Origin: Brevundimonas lenta
GTDB lineage: Bacteria > Pseudomonadota > Alphaproteobacteria > Caulobacterales > Caulobacteraceae
NCBI RefSeq assembly: GCF_014196335.1
Contig: NZ_JACIDM010000001.1
Coordinates: 186,001-250,000, forward strand
Direction: 5' to 3'
DNA: 64,000 nucleotides
Shown: one piece after another, positions 35,098 through 45,356 of the stretch
Position numbering within the stretch: position 1 is the first letter of the stretch
Layout of the letters: each line of letters starts with the position of its first letter
Made by a program: the position numbers and the translations under genes
The notes under the pieces: model-generated
The model's database searches: none
Seen by the model: the letters and a program-made list of their open reading frames with translations, nothing else
What the model was told of the DNA's origin: nothing

Positions 35098-35514
35098 TTA
35101 TCCGGCGACGCTGTCGATCCCCGGCAGGGGGCGCGGCTTACGGTCCTGGTCGATGGCGACATAGGTGAAGACGCCCTCGGTCACACGCGACGAGGTCGCC
35201 TGGGCCTGGTTGCGGGGCCGTTTCCAGGCCTCGACGTGGACGCGGATCGAGGTGCGGCCGGTCTTGAGGACCTTCGCATAGATCGAGACCTCGTCGCCGA
35301 CCGAGACAGGCTGGTGGAACACCATGCCGTCCAGCGCGACCGTGGCGCAGCGGCCCTGGGCCAGTTCAAAGGCGGGTGTGGCGCCGGCGAGGTCCATATG
35401 GGCCAGCAGCCAGCCGCCGAAGATGTCGCCCTCGGGGTTGGTGTCGGCCGGCATGGCGATGACGCGACCGACGGGCTCGCCGGAGGGTCGGGTCGGAAGG
35501 TCTTGCTGGGTCAC
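35098..35514 (-). CDS. Acyl-CoA thioesterase, hotdog fold (YciA-like)
   Basis: 138 residues. PADTNPEGDIFGGWLLAHMD is the YciA-type signature with the catalytic Asp region, and SRVTEGVFTYVAID ends the hotdog domain. Such enzymes hydrolyse short- to medium-chain acyl-CoAs. It appears monocistronic. Confidence 0.85.
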   Translation of the reverse strand: MTQQDLPTRPSGEPVGRVIAMPADTNPEGDIFGGWLLAHMDLAGATPAFELAQGRCATVALDGMVFHQPVSVGDEVSIYAKVLKTGRTSIRVHVEAWKRPRNQAQATSSRVTEGVFTYVAIDQDRKPRPLPGIDSVAG

Positions 35515-35590
35515 GATGCACTCCGGGAGACGCGTGAGGCGTCATATCCGGCTTCGCGCCGCCGGGCGCAACGCACTTCACCGGATCGCG

Positions 35591-36214
35591 TCAGGCGCCG
35601 TGTTCAGCCGGGCCGGCGGACAAGCCCATGCGGACGAGGGCGGACAGGCTGTCGGCCTGCATCTTGTCCATGACCTTGGAGCGGAAGATTTCGACCGTGC
35701 GCGGGCTGATGGCCAGCTCCAAGGCGATCTCCTTGTTCGAGCGGCCCTCGATGAGGGCGTCGAAGACCTGGCGTTCGCGCGGGGTCAGCAGGGCGAGGCG
35801 GCGATCGACCTCGAGCCGTTGCTCGTTGCGGGCGGAGATGTCGTTCAACCGCTCCAGCGCGCCCCTGACGGTCTCCAGCATGCGGATCGGGTCGAACGGC
35901 TTTTCGATGAAGTCGATGATGCCGGCCTTCATCAGCTGGACGGCCATGGGCACGTCGGCGTGGCCGGTGATGACGATGACTGGCCAGTTGCGGTCCGGCA
36001 TGGCCGAGACGCGGCGGACCAGTTCGGCGCCGTCGACGCCCGGCATGCGCATGTCGGAGATGATGCAGGCGGACCGGTCTTCGGGCGGATTGGCGAGGAA
36101 GTCGGCGGCGCTGGCGAATCCGCGGGCGCGGAAGCCTTCACCGCGCAACAGCTGGAGCAGCGAGTCCCTCACCGCCGCGTCGTCGTCGATGATGAAGACC
36201 GAGTGCCGGGTCAT
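35591..36214 (-). CDS. fixJ: FixJ-family response regulator
   Basis: 207 residues: receiver domain (VFIIDDDAAVRDSL, phospho-acceptor Asp in IISDMRMPGVDG, Lys in FIEKPFDP) and a C-terminal LuxR/GerE HTH (LTPRERQVFDALIEGRSNKEIALELAISPRTVEIFRSKVM). It overlaps the kinase gene by four bases (ATGA). It probably activates genes in response to the partner kinase; the signal is unproven. Confidence 0.88.
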   Translation of the reverse strand: MTRHSVFIIDDDAAVRDSLLQLLRGEGFRARGFASAADFLANPPEDRSACIISDMRMPGVDGAELVRRVSAMPDRNWPVIVITGHADVPMAVQLMKAGIIDFIEKPFDPIRMLETVRGALERLNDISARNEQRLEVDRRLALLTPRERQVFDALIEGRSNKEIALELAISPRTVEIFRSKVMDKMQADSLSALVRMGLSAGPAEHGA

Positions 36215-37755
36215 GCGTCCTCGAACTCCCGGGGCAGTTCGACGGCGAAGGCGGCGCCGCCCAAGGCGCTGCGGCGGACGGCGAGATTGCCGCCGTGGCT
36301 TTCGACGATGGTGCGCGTGACCGAGAGGCCGAGGCCCATGCCGGCGGACTTGGTCGTGGTCATCGGCTGGAAGATGCGTTCCATCTGCTCGCCGGCGATG
36401 CCCGGACCGCTGTCCTCGACCGTGATGTGATAGCCCTCGGCGCCCATGGAGCAGCCGGTGATGAGCACCACCGGATCGGGCCGGTCGCTCACTGCATCCA
36501 CCGCGTTTCGAACCAGATTGATCATGGCCTGCTGGAATTGGATGCGTTCGGCACGCACGATATCGTCTGTTTCGTCGACATCTATGCGAATCTCGACCCC
36601 GCTATCGCGAGCAATAAGGGCGAAAGATGGACCCATATCCTCGATCATGGAAGAAACTCGCTCTTCCTCCAGTTGTCGCGTACCCGTGGTCAGCAAATCC
36701 CGCATCCTGCGGATGATCTTGCCGGCCCGCAGCACCTGGGTTTTGGCGAGCTCGAGCGTGCGGCCGGCGCTCTGGCCGATCAGGCCGGTGCGTTCGATGT
36801 CGCGCTGGCTGGCGTGCATGTAGATCGTCGCCGCGCTGAGGGGCTGGTTCAGCTCGTGCGCCAGGGTGGCGGCCATCTCGCCGAGCGAGTTGAGACGCCA
36901 GACGCGGTTGAGCTGGTCGTCCAGCTCGCGGGCGCGTTCGGTGGCGGTCTCCGCCCCGGTCAGGTCGGTCATGCTGATGGCCGCGTAGTCGCCTTCGCCC
37001 GCCTCGGGCACGACGCCCTTCTGGAGGCTGAGCAGCAGAGGCTCGCCGTCGGGGCGCCGGCCGATCCAGAGGCCGGTGGGCGCCTCGAGGGGGCCGCTGG
37101 GCGGTCCGTCTTCAAGATGGGCGAGGGTGAAACCGTGCACGAGATCGGCGAACGGATGGCCGGCCGCCTCCCCGTCGCCGAGGCCGAACAGGGCGGACGC
37201 GGCGGGCGTGAGACGGCGCACCCGGCCCTCGCGGTCGAGGATGGCCACGGGCACGGCGGTCAGGACGGTCTCCAGCATGGAGTTGCGGCAGGCCAGGGTG
37301 CGGGCCAGCTCGGCCGACCGGCGATGCAGGCGCCGCTGGGCCCAGCAGATTTCAGCGATGAGCCAGCTGACGAAGATGAACAGGATAGCGTTGGTCGCCG
37401 TGTCCATCACGCTCTCGCGGTCGACCAGGGCCACATTGCCGGCAACCGCCAGGACGATGGCGAGCGCAGTGGGGCCGCGATGGGCGAGCATGGCCGTGAC
37501 CACCACCGCCGGCACGAGCGGCAAATAGTAAAAATGTCCGAAGACCTCGAGGCCGGCGCGCACGGTGAAGCCGGCCAGCACCGAGGCGACCGCCAGCAGC
37601 CAGGCCCGCCACCCGCGATAGGTCCGGGCCGTGGCCAAGGCCAGAAGGCTTTCCGCCGCTACACGCGCACCTGTCATCGCCCCCAGATCGAGCCCCGTTC
37701 CGGGATCATCGACGTCTCCCCGCACCGGACGAGTCATGCCGGCGACCTCAGGCAT
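36211..37755 (-). CDS. fixL: FixL-like membrane sensor histidine kinase
   Basis: 514 residues: about four transmembrane helices (residues ~35-140), a PAS domain (~165-290), then HisKA with phospho-His in MAATLAHELNQPLSA and an HATPase with NLVRNAVDAV, EDSGPGIAG and GMGLGLSVTRTIVESHGG. It forms a two-gene unit with fixJ. FixL senses oxygen through heme in the PAS domain. Here the proximal region reads DLVHGFTLAHLEDG, where His placement relative to the known ligand is ambiguous, so oxygen sensing is not certain. The call as FixL-like rests on the kinase core and partner. Confidence 0.82.
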   Translation of the reverse strand: MPEVAGMTRPVRGDVDDPGTGLDLGAMTGARVAAESLLALATARTYRGWRAWLLAVASVLAGFTVRAGLEVFGHFYYLPLVPAVVVTAMLAHRGPTALAIVLAVAGNVALVDRESVMDTATNAILFIFVSWLIAEICWAQRRLHRRSAELARTLACRNSMLETVLTAVPVAILDREGRVRRLTPAASALFGLGDGEAAGHPFADLVHGFTLAHLEDGPPSGPLEAPTGLWIGRRPDGEPLLLSLQKGVVPEAGEGDYAAISMTDLTGAETATERARELDDQLNRVWRLNSLGEMAATLAHELNQPLSAATIYMHASQRDIERTGLIGQSAGRTLELAKTQVLRAGKIIRRMRDLLTTGTRQLEEERVSSMIEDMGPSFALIARDSGVEIRIDVDETDDIVRAERIQFQQAMINLVRNAVDAVSDRPDPVVLITGCSMGAEGYHITVEDSGPGIAGEQMERIFQPMTTTKSAGMGLGLSVTRTIVESHGGNLAVRRSALGGAAFAVELPREFEDA

Positions 37756-38093
37756 AGCAATGTTCGTCAGGCGGGAAAATGCATGCCGCGGCGGTCACGG
37801 AAAGGCGTTCGCCGATGACGGCGCGCTCCGGCCCAACACACGCAAAACAAGCAACAAATAACAACTTTAGAGTCGCCCCGTTCATCTGATCAGTACAGCG
37901 ATTCTACGTAGTCATACGTGGTCGTACGCATTTTTACGTACAGCGCGGTTTACGAAGAATATTAGCGTTACCCCGAACATTGCGGTCAGTCAGTCGGGGT
38001 GCCGAAAGTCCTTCGCCAAGCCGCCCAGCGCGTCGCAGGTCACTCACCGCCCAGGCTGTCCGAATTCGTCCCCCCAACGATCGAGACCGCGCA
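37756..38093. promoter_or_regulatory. Divergent intergenic region between fixL and the chemotaxis operon
   Basis: 338 bases with no gene. It must hold promoters for fixL (leftward) and mcp (rightward). The most regular feature is the phased TACG repeat listed separately. No clear FixK box (TTGAT-N4-ATCAA) was seen. Confidence 0.5.
37901..37940. promoter_or_regulatory. Four TACG motifs phased exactly every 10 bases
   Basis: TACG starts at 37905, 37915, 37925 and 37935, two of them as TACGTA. Equal 10-base spacing places them on one helix face, as expected for an oligomerising regulator. It lies between fixL and mcp and could control either. Confidence 0.55.
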
Positions 38094-40013
38094 GTGAGCT
38101 TTCTGAACAACATGCCCGTCGGCCGGAAACTGTTTCTGGCCTTCGCCTCGGTTCTGACCGGCATCGCCGTGATGGGCGTCATCGTCTTCATGCAGCTGCT
38201 GGCGCTGGAGAAGGCCGGCGACGCCCGGTCGATCGCCAACCAGGCCGTCCGCGCCGCCTCGGCCGCCGAGTTCTACCTGGCGCGTCAGGAGAACAGCTAC
38301 CGCGGCTTCCTGGTCTCGAACGACGACTACTACCTGGAGCGCGCCGCCGCCCACCACGCCTCGTTCGAGGGCAAGCTGACCGAGCTGCGCGAGATCCAGC
38401 CGGATCGCGTCGCCCAGTTCGACGCCGCCGACAAGACGGCCAACGCCTGGTACGAGCACGTCGTGACCGGCGGCCAGGTGCTGGCGCGCAACCCTGCGAC
38501 GCGGGCCCAGGCCCTGGCCATGGTGGGCCGCGACGGCTCGGCCGACCGCCTGATGCAGCCGGTCGAGGAAGCCATCGACGCCATCAAGGCGAGCAACCAG
38601 GAAATCCTCGACAAGGCCCGCGCCGACCAGGCCTCGGCCAATGACGCGGCGCGCTGGACCCTGGGCATCGGCATCGCCGTGGCCTGCCTGCTGGCCTTCA
38701 TCGTCGGCATGATCCTGACGAAGGCCATCGGCGGACCGGTGATGGCCATGGTCGCCCACATGAAGCGCCTGATGGGCGGCGACACCTCGCTGCAGGTGCC
38801 GGACGCGCAGCGCCGGGACGAGTTCGGGGCCATGGGCGTGGCCATCCTCGCCTTCCGCGACGCCGCCATCGAGAAGATCCGCGTCGAGGGCGCCGCCGCC
38901 GAGCAGCGCACCGCCGCCGACGCCGAACGCACCCGCAACCAGTCGATCAGCGAAGCCGCCGCCCGCGAACAGGCGATGGTGGTCGAGGCCCTGGCCGAGG
39001 GTCTGGAAGCCCTGAGCCGCGGCGACCTGACCTACCGCCTGACCCAGACCTTCCCGGCCGACTATGTGAAGCTGCAGAGCGACTTCAACGGAGCCATGGG
39101 CCAGCTGAAGGACGCCATGTCTGTGGTGGTGTCGAACGTGTCGGCCATCCGCTCGGGCTCGGGCGAGATCAGCCACGCCGCCGACGACCTGTCGCGCCGC
39201 ACGGAACAGCAGGCCGCGAGCCTGGAAGAGACCGCCGCCGCGCTGGAAGAGATCACCGCCACGGTCAACAAGACCGCCTCGGGCGCCCGCCAGGCCTCGA
39301 CGGTCGTGCAGGCCGCGCGTGGTGATGCAGAGGTGTCCGGCGCCGTCGTTCGCGACGCCGTCGCCGCCATGAGCGCGATCGAGCAATCGGCCCAGCAGAT
39401 CAGCCAGATCATCGGCGTGATCGACGAAATCGCCTTCCAGACCAACCTGCTGGCGCTGAACGCCGGTGTTGAGGCTGCTCGCGCCGGCGACGCCGGTCGC
39501 GGCTTCGCGGTCGTGGCCTCGGAAGTCCGGGCCCTGGCCCAGCGTTCGGCGGAAGCGGCCAAGGAGATCAAGACGCTGATCTCGGCCTCGACCACCCAGG
39601 TCGGCGCGGGCGTGGACCTGGTCGGTCAGACCGGCGAGGCGCTGCAGCGCATCGTCAGCCGCGTGGCCGAGATCGACAGCCTGGTCTCCGAAATCGCCGC
39701 CTCGGCGCAGGAGCAGGCGACGGGCCTCCAGCAGGTCAACACCGCCGTCAACCAGATGGACCAGGTGACCCAGCAGAACGCGGCGATGGTCGAGGAATCG
39801 ACCGCCGCCAGTCACTCGCTGACGCAGGAAGCCGAAGGCCTGGCCTCGTCGGTCGCGCGCTTCCGGATCGGCGAGGACGCGGTCGCGCGCCGTGCCGCGC
39901 CGCCGGCCCGTCCGGCCGCTCGCCCGGTCGCGGCGCTGAAGACCGTCGGTCGTGGCGGCGCGGCCCTGCAGCACCAGCACCACGCCAACGAGGACGGCTG
40001 GGAGGAATTCTGA
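38094..40013 (+). CDS. mcp: Methyl-accepting chemotaxis protein, first receptor
   Basis: About 640 residues from the GTG at 38094 ([12 protein letters not shown]), which matches the start of the second receptor. Two transmembrane helices (~15-40 and ~190-215) flank a helical sensor domain. HAMP follows ([11 protein letters not shown]), then a signalling domain with the hairpin tip [30 protein letters not shown]. The C-terminus ends DGWEEF, a CheR/CheB-tethering pentapeptide. It is the first gene of the chemotaxis operon. Confidence 0.93.
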   Translation: MSFLNNMPVGRKLFLAFASVLTGIAVMGVIVFMQLLALEKAGDARSIANQAVRAASAAEFYLARQENSYRGFLVSNDDYYLERAAAHHASFEGKLTELREIQPDRVAQFDAADKTANAWYEHVVTGGQVLARNPATRAQALAMVGRDGSADRLMQPVEEAIDAIKASNQEILDKARADQASANDAARWTLGIGIAVACLLAFIVGMILTKAIGGPVMAMVAHMKRLMGGDTSLQVPDAQRRDEFGAMGVAILAFRDAAIEKIRVEGAAAEQRTAADAERTRNQSISEAAAREQAMVVEALAEGLEALSRGDLTYRLTQTFPADYVKLQSDFNGAMGQLKDAMSVVVSNVSAIRSGSGEISHAADDLSRRTEQQAASLEETAAALEEITATVNKTASGARQASTVVQAARGDAEVSGAVVRDAVAAMSAIEQSAQQISQIIGVIDEIAFQTNLLALNAGVEAARAGDAGRGFAVVASEVRALAQRSAEAAKEIKTLISASTTQVGAGVDLVGQTGEALQRIVSRVAEIDSLVSEIAASAQEQATGLQQVNTAVNQMDQVTQQNAAMVEESTAASHSLTQEAEGLASSVARFRIGEDAVARRAAPPARPAARPVAALKTVGRGGAALQHQHHANEDGWEEF

Positions 40014-40088
40014 CCTTCCGTCCCTGACTAAACGCCATCCCTGAACCGCCCCGCCGCAGAGGGCGGACCCCGCCAGAAGGATCTGCTC

Positions 40089-42008
40089 GTGTCTTTCCTG
40101 TCCAATCTGAAGATTTCGCAGAAGCTGTTCGTCGGCTTCGCCCTGGTCGTCGCGATCATCGCCGCCCTGGGCGTGACCGTATTCTTCCAGCTCGCCAGCA
40201 TGGACAGGGCCGCGGATGATGTGAACCGCGCCGATACGACGATCCAGACCCTGATGGTCGTCAAGCGTTCGGTGGACCAGCAGGAAGCCCACGCGCTGTC
40301 CTACATCAGCGTCCAGAAGCCCTACAATCTGGAGCGCATCGCCGCCCACAAGGGCCGGTTCGACGAGAACATCGTCAAGATCCGCGACCTGCTGAAGGTC
40401 TATCCGGAGAAGGCGGCCCAGCTGGATGCGCTGGTGAAGGCGGAAGCCGACTACCGCACCAATTTCGTCGACCCCGCAGTCCGCCTTGCCGCCAATCCGG
40501 CCACCAACGGACAGGCCGTCGCCATGATCGCCGACGGCACCTCGCAGAAGTGGATGGACCCGATCGACGCGGTTCTGGACAAGCTGCAGGCGGACCAGGA
40601 AGCCGCGCTGGAGTCCTACAGCAAGGTCCAGGAGAGCGCCTCGGCCATCGGCCACACGGCCCTGTTCGCCGGCGTCGCCCTGGCCGCCCTGATGGCCGGT
40701 CTGTGCGGCTGGGTGCTGACCCGGGCCATCGGCGGGCCGGTGCATACCATGGTCTCCCACATGAACCGTCTGCGCAGCGGCGACACCTCGCTGGAAGTGC
40801 CGTGCGCCCAGCGCAAGGACGAGTTCGGCATCATGGGCGTGGCCATCCTGGCCTTCCGCGACGCCGCCATCGAGAAGAACCGTATCGAGGCCGAGGCCCT
40901 CGCCCAGCGCTCGATGAGCGAACAGGAGCGCGCCGCCAACGAGGCCGAAAAGGCCCGCTCGGCCGAGGAAGACCGCGTCACCATCACCGCCCTGGCCCAA
41001 GGCCTGTCGGCCATGGCCGACGGCGATCTGACCCACCGCCTGACCATCGATGTCGCGCCCAAGGCGGAGCAGCTGAAGTCCGACTTCAACGCCGCGATCA
41101 GCCAGCTGCAGCAGGCCGTCAGCGTGGTGGTCACCAACGTTTCGGCCATCCGCTCGGGCTCGGGCGAGATCAGCCACGCCGCCGACGATCTGTCGCGCCG
41201 CACGGAACAGCAGGCCGCCAGCCTGGAAGAGACCGCCGCCGCCCTGGACCAGATCACCGCCACGGTGAACAAGACCGCCTCGGGCGCCCGTCAGGCCTCC
41301 AGCGTCGTGCTGGCCGCGCGCGGCGACGCCGAGACCTCGGGCAATGTGGTGCGCGACGCCGTCGCCGCGATGAGCGCCATCGAGCAGTCGGCCCAGAAGA
41401 TCAGCCAGATCATCGGCGTGATCGACGAGATCGCCTTCCAGACCAACCTGCTGGCGCTGAACGCCGGCGTTGAGGCGGCGCGCGCGGGCGACGCCGGTCG
41501 CGGCTTCGCGGTCGTCGCTTCGGAAGTGCGGGCGCTGGCCCAGCGTTCGGCCGATGCGGCCAAGGAGATCAAGACCCTGATCTCGGCCTCGACCACCCAG
41601 GTCGGCGCCGGCGTGGACCTGGTCGGTCAGACCGGCGAGGCCCTGCAACGCATCGTCAGCCGCGTCGCCGAGATCGACGGCCTGGTGTCGGAAATCGCCG
41701 CCTCCGCCCAGGAGCAGGCGACGGGCCTGCAGCAGGTCAACACAGCCGTGAACCAGATGGATCAGGTCACCCAGCAGAACGCGGCCATGGTCGAGCAATC
41801 GACCGCCGCCAGCCACTCGCTGGCGCAGGAGGCCGAAAGCCTCGCCGCCTCGGTCGCCCGCTTCCGCGTCGGCGACACGCCGCGCGCCGGCGGCCGCGCC
41901 CCGGCCCCGCGTCCGGCGTCGCGCCCGATCCCGGCCCTGAAGACGGTCGGTCGCGGCGGCGCCGCCCTGAAGCCGCAGGCGGTCGAAGACGGCTGGGAAG
42001 AGTTCTGA
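40089..42008 (+). CDS. mcp: Methyl-accepting chemotaxis protein, second receptor
   Basis: 639 residues, GTG start at 40089. Same layout as the previous receptor: TM1 ~12-32, a diverged helical sensor domain, TM2 ~190-212, HAMP ([11 protein letters not shown]) and an almost identical signalling region, also ending DGWEEF. The sensor halves differ, so the ligands should differ. Its stop overlaps the cheX start (TGATG). Confidence 0.93.
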   Translation: MSFLSNLKISQKLFVGFALVVAIIAALGVTVFFQLASMDRAADDVNRADTTIQTLMVVKRSVDQQEAHALSYISVQKPYNLERIAAHKGRFDENIVKIRDLLKVYPEKAAQLDALVKAEADYRTNFVDPAVRLAANPATNGQAVAMIADGTSQKWMDPIDAVLDKLQADQEAALESYSKVQESASAIGHTALFAGVALAALMAGLCGWVLTRAIGGPVHTMVSHMNRLRSGDTSLEVPCAQRKDEFGIMGVAILAFRDAAIEKNRIEAEALAQRSMSEQERAANEAEKARSAEEDRVTITALAQGLSAMADGDLTHRLTIDVAPKAEQLKSDFNAAISQLQQAVSVVVTNVSAIRSGSGEISHAADDLSRRTEQQAASLEETAAALDQITATVNKTASGARQASSVVLAARGDAETSGNVVRDAVAAMSAIEQSAQKISQIIGVIDEIAFQTNLLALNAGVEAARAGDAGRGFAVVASEVRALAQRSADAAKEIKTLISASTTQVGAGVDLVGQTGEALQRIVSRVAEIDGLVSEIAASAQEQATGLQQVNTAVNQMDQVTQQNAAMVEQSTAASHSLAQEAESLAASVARFRVGDTPRAGGRAPAPRPASRPIPALKTVGRGGAALKPQAVEDGWEEF

Positions 42009-42283
42009 TGACCGTCCTCGCCCTCGCATCCGTGCTGGACATCCGCGCAGCCGAACCGCTGCAGACGAGCCTGATGGCCCTGCGCGGCCAGGCGGTGACG
42101 CTGGACGCCTCGCAGGTTGAGCGTCTCGGCGGTCTGTGCCTGCAGGTGCTGGTGTCCGCGCAACGGACCTGGGCCGCAGACGGCCAGAGCCTGACCCTGG
42201 CGCCCGACAGCGCCGCCTTTTCCGAACAATGGACCGCATTCGGCGCAGCCCCCCTCGCCGAAGCCCTGGGAGAACCCGCGTGA
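42008..42283 (+). CDS. cheX: STAS-domain protein, CheX of the Caulobacter-type operon
   Basis: 91 residues, a compact STAS domain (LDIRAAEPLQTSLMALRGQ, VTLDASQVERLGGLCLQVLVSA). Gene position (after mcp, before the first cheY) matches cheX of the Caulobacter operon, which is not homologous to the CheX phosphatase. It probably modulates signalling through protein contacts. Coupled to both neighbours by overlapping starts and stops. Confidence 0.8.
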   Translation: MTVLALASVLDIRAAEPLQTSLMALRGQAVTLDASQVERLGGLCLQVLVSAQRTWAADGQSLTLAPDSAAFSEQWTAFGAAPLAEALGEPA

Positions 42284-42651
42284 GCAAGACCGTCCTGACC
42301 GTCGATGATTCCCGCACCATGCGAGACATGCTGATGATGGCCCTGGAGTCCGCCGGCTACACGGTGATCCAGGCCGTCGACGGCGTGGATGGACTGGAGA
42401 CGCTGGCCGCCCACGGCGCCGACGTCGACGTGGTCATCACCGACATCAACATGCCCCGGATGGACGGCTTCGGCGTCATCGAGGGCGTGCGCGCCGATCC
42501 GAAGCACCGCCAGACGCCGGTGCTGGTGCTGACCACCGAGAGCGATGCCGCCAAGAAGCAGCGCGCCCGCGACGCCGGCGCGACCGGCTGGATCGTGAAG
42601 CCGTTCGACCCGGTCAAACTGGTCGACGCCGTCCGCCGCGTCGCCGCCTGA
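42280..42651 (+). CDS. cheYI: CheY-type response regulator I
   Basis: 123 residues from a GTG overlapping the cheX stop. A single receiver domain: VLTVDDSRTMRDML acidic pair, phospho-Asp in VITDINMPRMDGFG, LTTES Thr and IVKPFDP Lys. No output domain, so it acts by binding a target such as the motor or a phosphate sink. Confidence 0.9.
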   Translation: MSKTVLTVDDSRTMRDMLMMALESAGYTVIQAVDGVDGLETLAAHGADVDVVITDINMPRMDGFGVIEGVRADPKHRQTPVLVLTTESDAAKKQRARDAGATGWIVKPFDPVKLVDAVRRVAA

Positions 42652-42665
42652 GATCAGAGGTTCAC

Positions 42666-44891
42666 GTGGACGCGTTCGAAGCGATCAAGGCGACCTTCTT
42701 CCAGGAATGCGACGAGCTGCTCGCCGACCTGGAGGCGAAGCTGCTGGTGCTGGAATCCGGCCAGACCGACAGCGAGACGATCAACGCCGTCTTCCGCGCC
42801 GTGCATTCGGTGAAGGGCGGCGCAGGCGCCTTCGGCCTGGAGGCCCTGGTGCGGTTCGCGCACGTGTTCGAGACGCTGCTGGATGAGCTGCGCGCCGGCC
42901 GCAAACCGTGCGACGAGATCACCGTCCGCACCCTGCTGCGCGCGTCCGACGTGCTGGCCGACCATGTCGCCGCCGCCCAGGGCCATGCGCCCGAGGTCGA
43001 CGAGGCGCGCTCCGCCGGCCTGGTGGCCGAGCTGGAGACCCTGACCCACGGCGAGGGCGGCGCCCCGGTCGTCGAGGAAGAGGACGACTTCGGCTTCACC
43101 CCGCTGACCATCGGCCTGCCGTCGCTGGACCTGCCTTCGCTGGATTTGCCTTCCCTGGACCTGCCCTCGCTGGCCGCGGCTCCGGCGACCGGCTGGCGCA
43201 TCGTGTTCCGGCCGCACGGCCGGATGTACGCCAACGCCAACGAGACCGGCCTGCTGCTGCGCGAACTGGGCCGTCTGGGTCCGGTCACCGTGAGCCTGGA
43301 CGATAGCGCCGTGCCGTCGCTGGAAGAGCTGATCGCCGAAGAGAACGAACTGGTCTGGACCATCGAGCTGGCCGCCGCCGTCGATGAGGTCGCGGTGCGC
43401 GACGTGTTCGACTTCGTGGAATCCGACTGCGATCTGAGCATCCAGCCGCTCGGCGCCGGACCCGCCGACGATCTCCCGGCCCTGCCGGACCTGGGACTTC
43501 CGAGCCTTGAGGCGCCGGCCGAAGCGTTCGACCTGTCCGCCCTGCTGGCGGCCGCACAGGAACCCGCCATCGTCAAAGCCGTCGCGCCGGCCCCGGTCGA
43601 GCCGACCCCGGTCGCGGCGCCCGCCCCTGCCCCGGTTCAGGCCCAGGCGGCTCCGGCGCAAGCCGCGCCGACTGCGCCGACCGCGCCGGCCCCGGCGACG
43701 ATCCGCGTAGATCTGGATCGCGTCGATCGCCTGATCAATGTGGTCGGCGAACTGGTCATCCAGCAGGCCATGCTGGCCCAGCGCGTCGCCGAGAGCGGCC
43801 TGACGCGGTCGTCCGGCGTGCTGATGGGTCTGGAGGACCTCGAGCTGCTGACCCGCGAGATCCAGGACAGCGTCATGGCCATCCGGGCCCAACCGGTGAA
43901 GTCGGTGTTCCAGCGCATGCCGCGCCTGGTGCGCGAGGTCGCCGACATGACCGGCAAGCGCGTGCGCCTGGTCACCGCCGGCGAGGACACCGAGGTCGAC
44001 AAGACCGTGGTCGAGCGCCTGGCCGAGCCGATCACGCACATGCTGCGCAACGCCATCGACCACGGGCTGGAGACGCCGGACGAACGCCTGGCCGCCGGCA
44101 AGGCCGCCGAGGGCGCGGTTCGTCTGGCGGCGCTGCACCGCTCGGGCCGGATCGTCATCGAGATCAGCGACGACGGCAAAGGCATCAACCGCGAGCGCGT
44201 CCGGGGCATCGCCGTCAGCCGCGGCCTGATCGCCGAGGACGCCGTACTGACCGACGAGGAGGTCGACAACCTGATCTTCCTGCCCGGTTTCTCGACCGCC
44301 GAGACGATCACGGACGTCTCGGGCCGCGGCGTCGGCATGGATGTGGTCAAGCGCTCGATCCAGGCGCTGGGCGGCCGCATCTCGATCAGCTCGGTTCCGG
44401 GCAAGGGCTCCACCTTCACCCTCAGCCTGCCGCTGACGCTGGCCGTGCTGGACGGCATGGTCGTCGGAGCCGCCGAGCAGACGCTGGTGGCTCCGCTGTC
44501 GAACATCGTCGAGAGCCTGACGCCGCGCGCGCAGGACATCCACTACGTCGGCGGCCGGGATGCGGTGATCCGCTTCCGCGAGGCCTTCGTGCCGCTGGTC
44601 GACGTAGCCCAGACCATGGGCTTCCGCGACGAGCCGGTGACCCCGGGACAGGGCGTGGCCCTGGTCGTGGAGACCGAGTCCGGCCAGCGCGCCGCCCTGA
44701 TGGTCGACGCCATCCAGGGCCAGCGCCAGGTCGTGATCAAGAGCCTGGAGACCAACTACCAGCAGGTCCCCGGCGTCGCCGCCGCCACCATCCTGGGCGA
44801 CGGCCGCGTCGCCCTGATCCTCGATGTCGACGCCATCGTCGCCAACGCCCGCCGCCGTCCGGCCGCACCCGAACTCAAGCTCGCGAGCTGA
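42666..44891 (+). CDS. cheA: Chemotaxis histidine kinase CheA
   Basis: 741 residues from a GTG at 42666. P1 has the phospho-His in AVHSVKGGAGAFG (H47). The P1-P3 linker holds a four-fold DLPSL repeat (~residues 150-168) and an Ala/Pro-rich stretch at ~300-340. P3/P4 begin at RVDRLINVVGELVIQQ, with N-box HMLRNAIDHGLE and G-boxes VSGRGVGMDVV and GKGSTFTLSLPLTLAVLDG. The C-terminal P5 CheW-like domain binds CheW and receptors. Central kinase of the pathway. Confidence 0.95.
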   Translation: MDAFEAIKATFFQECDELLADLEAKLLVLESGQTDSETINAVFRAVHSVKGGAGAFGLEALVRFAHVFETLLDELRAGRKPCDEITVRTLLRASDVLADHVAAAQGHAPEVDEARSAGLVAELETLTHGEGGAPVVEEEDDFGFTPLTIGLPSLDLPSLDLPSLDLPSLAAAPATGWRIVFRPHGRMYANANETGLLLRELGRLGPVTVSLDDSAVPSLEELIAEENELVWTIELAAAVDEVAVRDVFDFVESDCDLSIQPLGAGPADDLPALPDLGLPSLEAPAEAFDLSALLAAAQEPAIVKAVAPAPVEPTPVAAPAPAPVQAQAAPAQAAPTAPTAPAPATIRVDLDRVDRLINVVGELVIQQAMLAQRVAESGLTRSSGVLMGLEDLELLTREIQDSVMAIRAQPVKSVFQRMPRLVREVADMTGKRVRLVTAGEDTEVDKTVVERLAEPITHMLRNAIDHGLETPDERLAAGKAAEGAVRLAALHRSGRIVIEISDDGKGINRERVRGIAVSRGLIAEDAVLTDEEVDNLIFLPGFSTAETITDVSGRGVGMDVVKRSIQALGGRISISSVPGKGSTFTLSLPLTLAVLDGMVVGAAEQTLVAPLSNIVESLTPRAQDIHYVGGRDAVIRFREAFVPLVDVAQTMGFRDEPVTPGQGVALVVETESGQRAALMVDAIQGQRQVVIKSLETNYQQVPGVAAATILGDGRVALILDVDAIVANARRRPAAPELKLAS

Positions 44892-44894
44892 TCC

Positions 44895-45356
44895 ATGACC
44901 GAAGTGCAAAGCAACGCCGCCGCCCGTGAACTGATCGCCTTCCGCATCGGCGAGCAGGAATTCTGCGTCGACATCATGTCGGTGCGGGAAATCCGCGGCT
45001 GGACCCCGGCCACGCCCCTGCCCCGCTCGCCGGGTTATATGAAGGGCGTCATCAACCTGCGCGGCGCGGTGTTGCCGATCGTCGACCTGGGCGCGCGCTT
45101 CGGCCTGCGCACCTCGGATCCGACGGCGCGCCACGTGATCATGGTGGCCCACGTCGGCGGCCGGACCGTGGGCCTGCTGGTCGACGCGGTGTCGGACATC
45201 ATCCAGCTGACCGAGGGCGACGTGCAGCCGACGCCGGACGTGGCCAGCGACGACGTGAAGACCTTCGTGAAGGGCATCTTCGCCGTCGACGGGCGGATGA
45301 TCAGCCTGATCGAACTGGACCTCATCCTGCCGCAGGCGGAGGCCGAAGCGGCATGA
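44895..45356 (+). CDS. cheW: Chemotaxis coupling protein CheW
   Basis: 153 residues, a CheW domain: [41 protein letters not shown], and [13 protein letters not shown]. It links receptors to CheA. The cheR start overlaps its stop by four bases. Confidence 0.93.
   Translation: MTEVQSNAAARELIAFRIGEQEFCVDIMSVREIRGWTPATPLPRSPGYMKGVINLRGAVLPIVDLGARFGLRTSDPTARHVIMVAHVGGRTVGLLVDAVSDIIQLTEGDVQPTPDVASDDVKTFVKGIFAVDGRMISLIELDLILPQAEAEAA

Noticed and set aside
38040..42329. 1429-residue minus-strand open frame across both receptors
   Set aside because: High-GC shadow of the two mcp genes; no domains, and it crosses clear overlapping starts and stops on the + strand.
42654..45152. 832-residue minus-strand frame over cheA
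   Set aside because: Shadow of cheA and cheW; composition-driven, no homology features.
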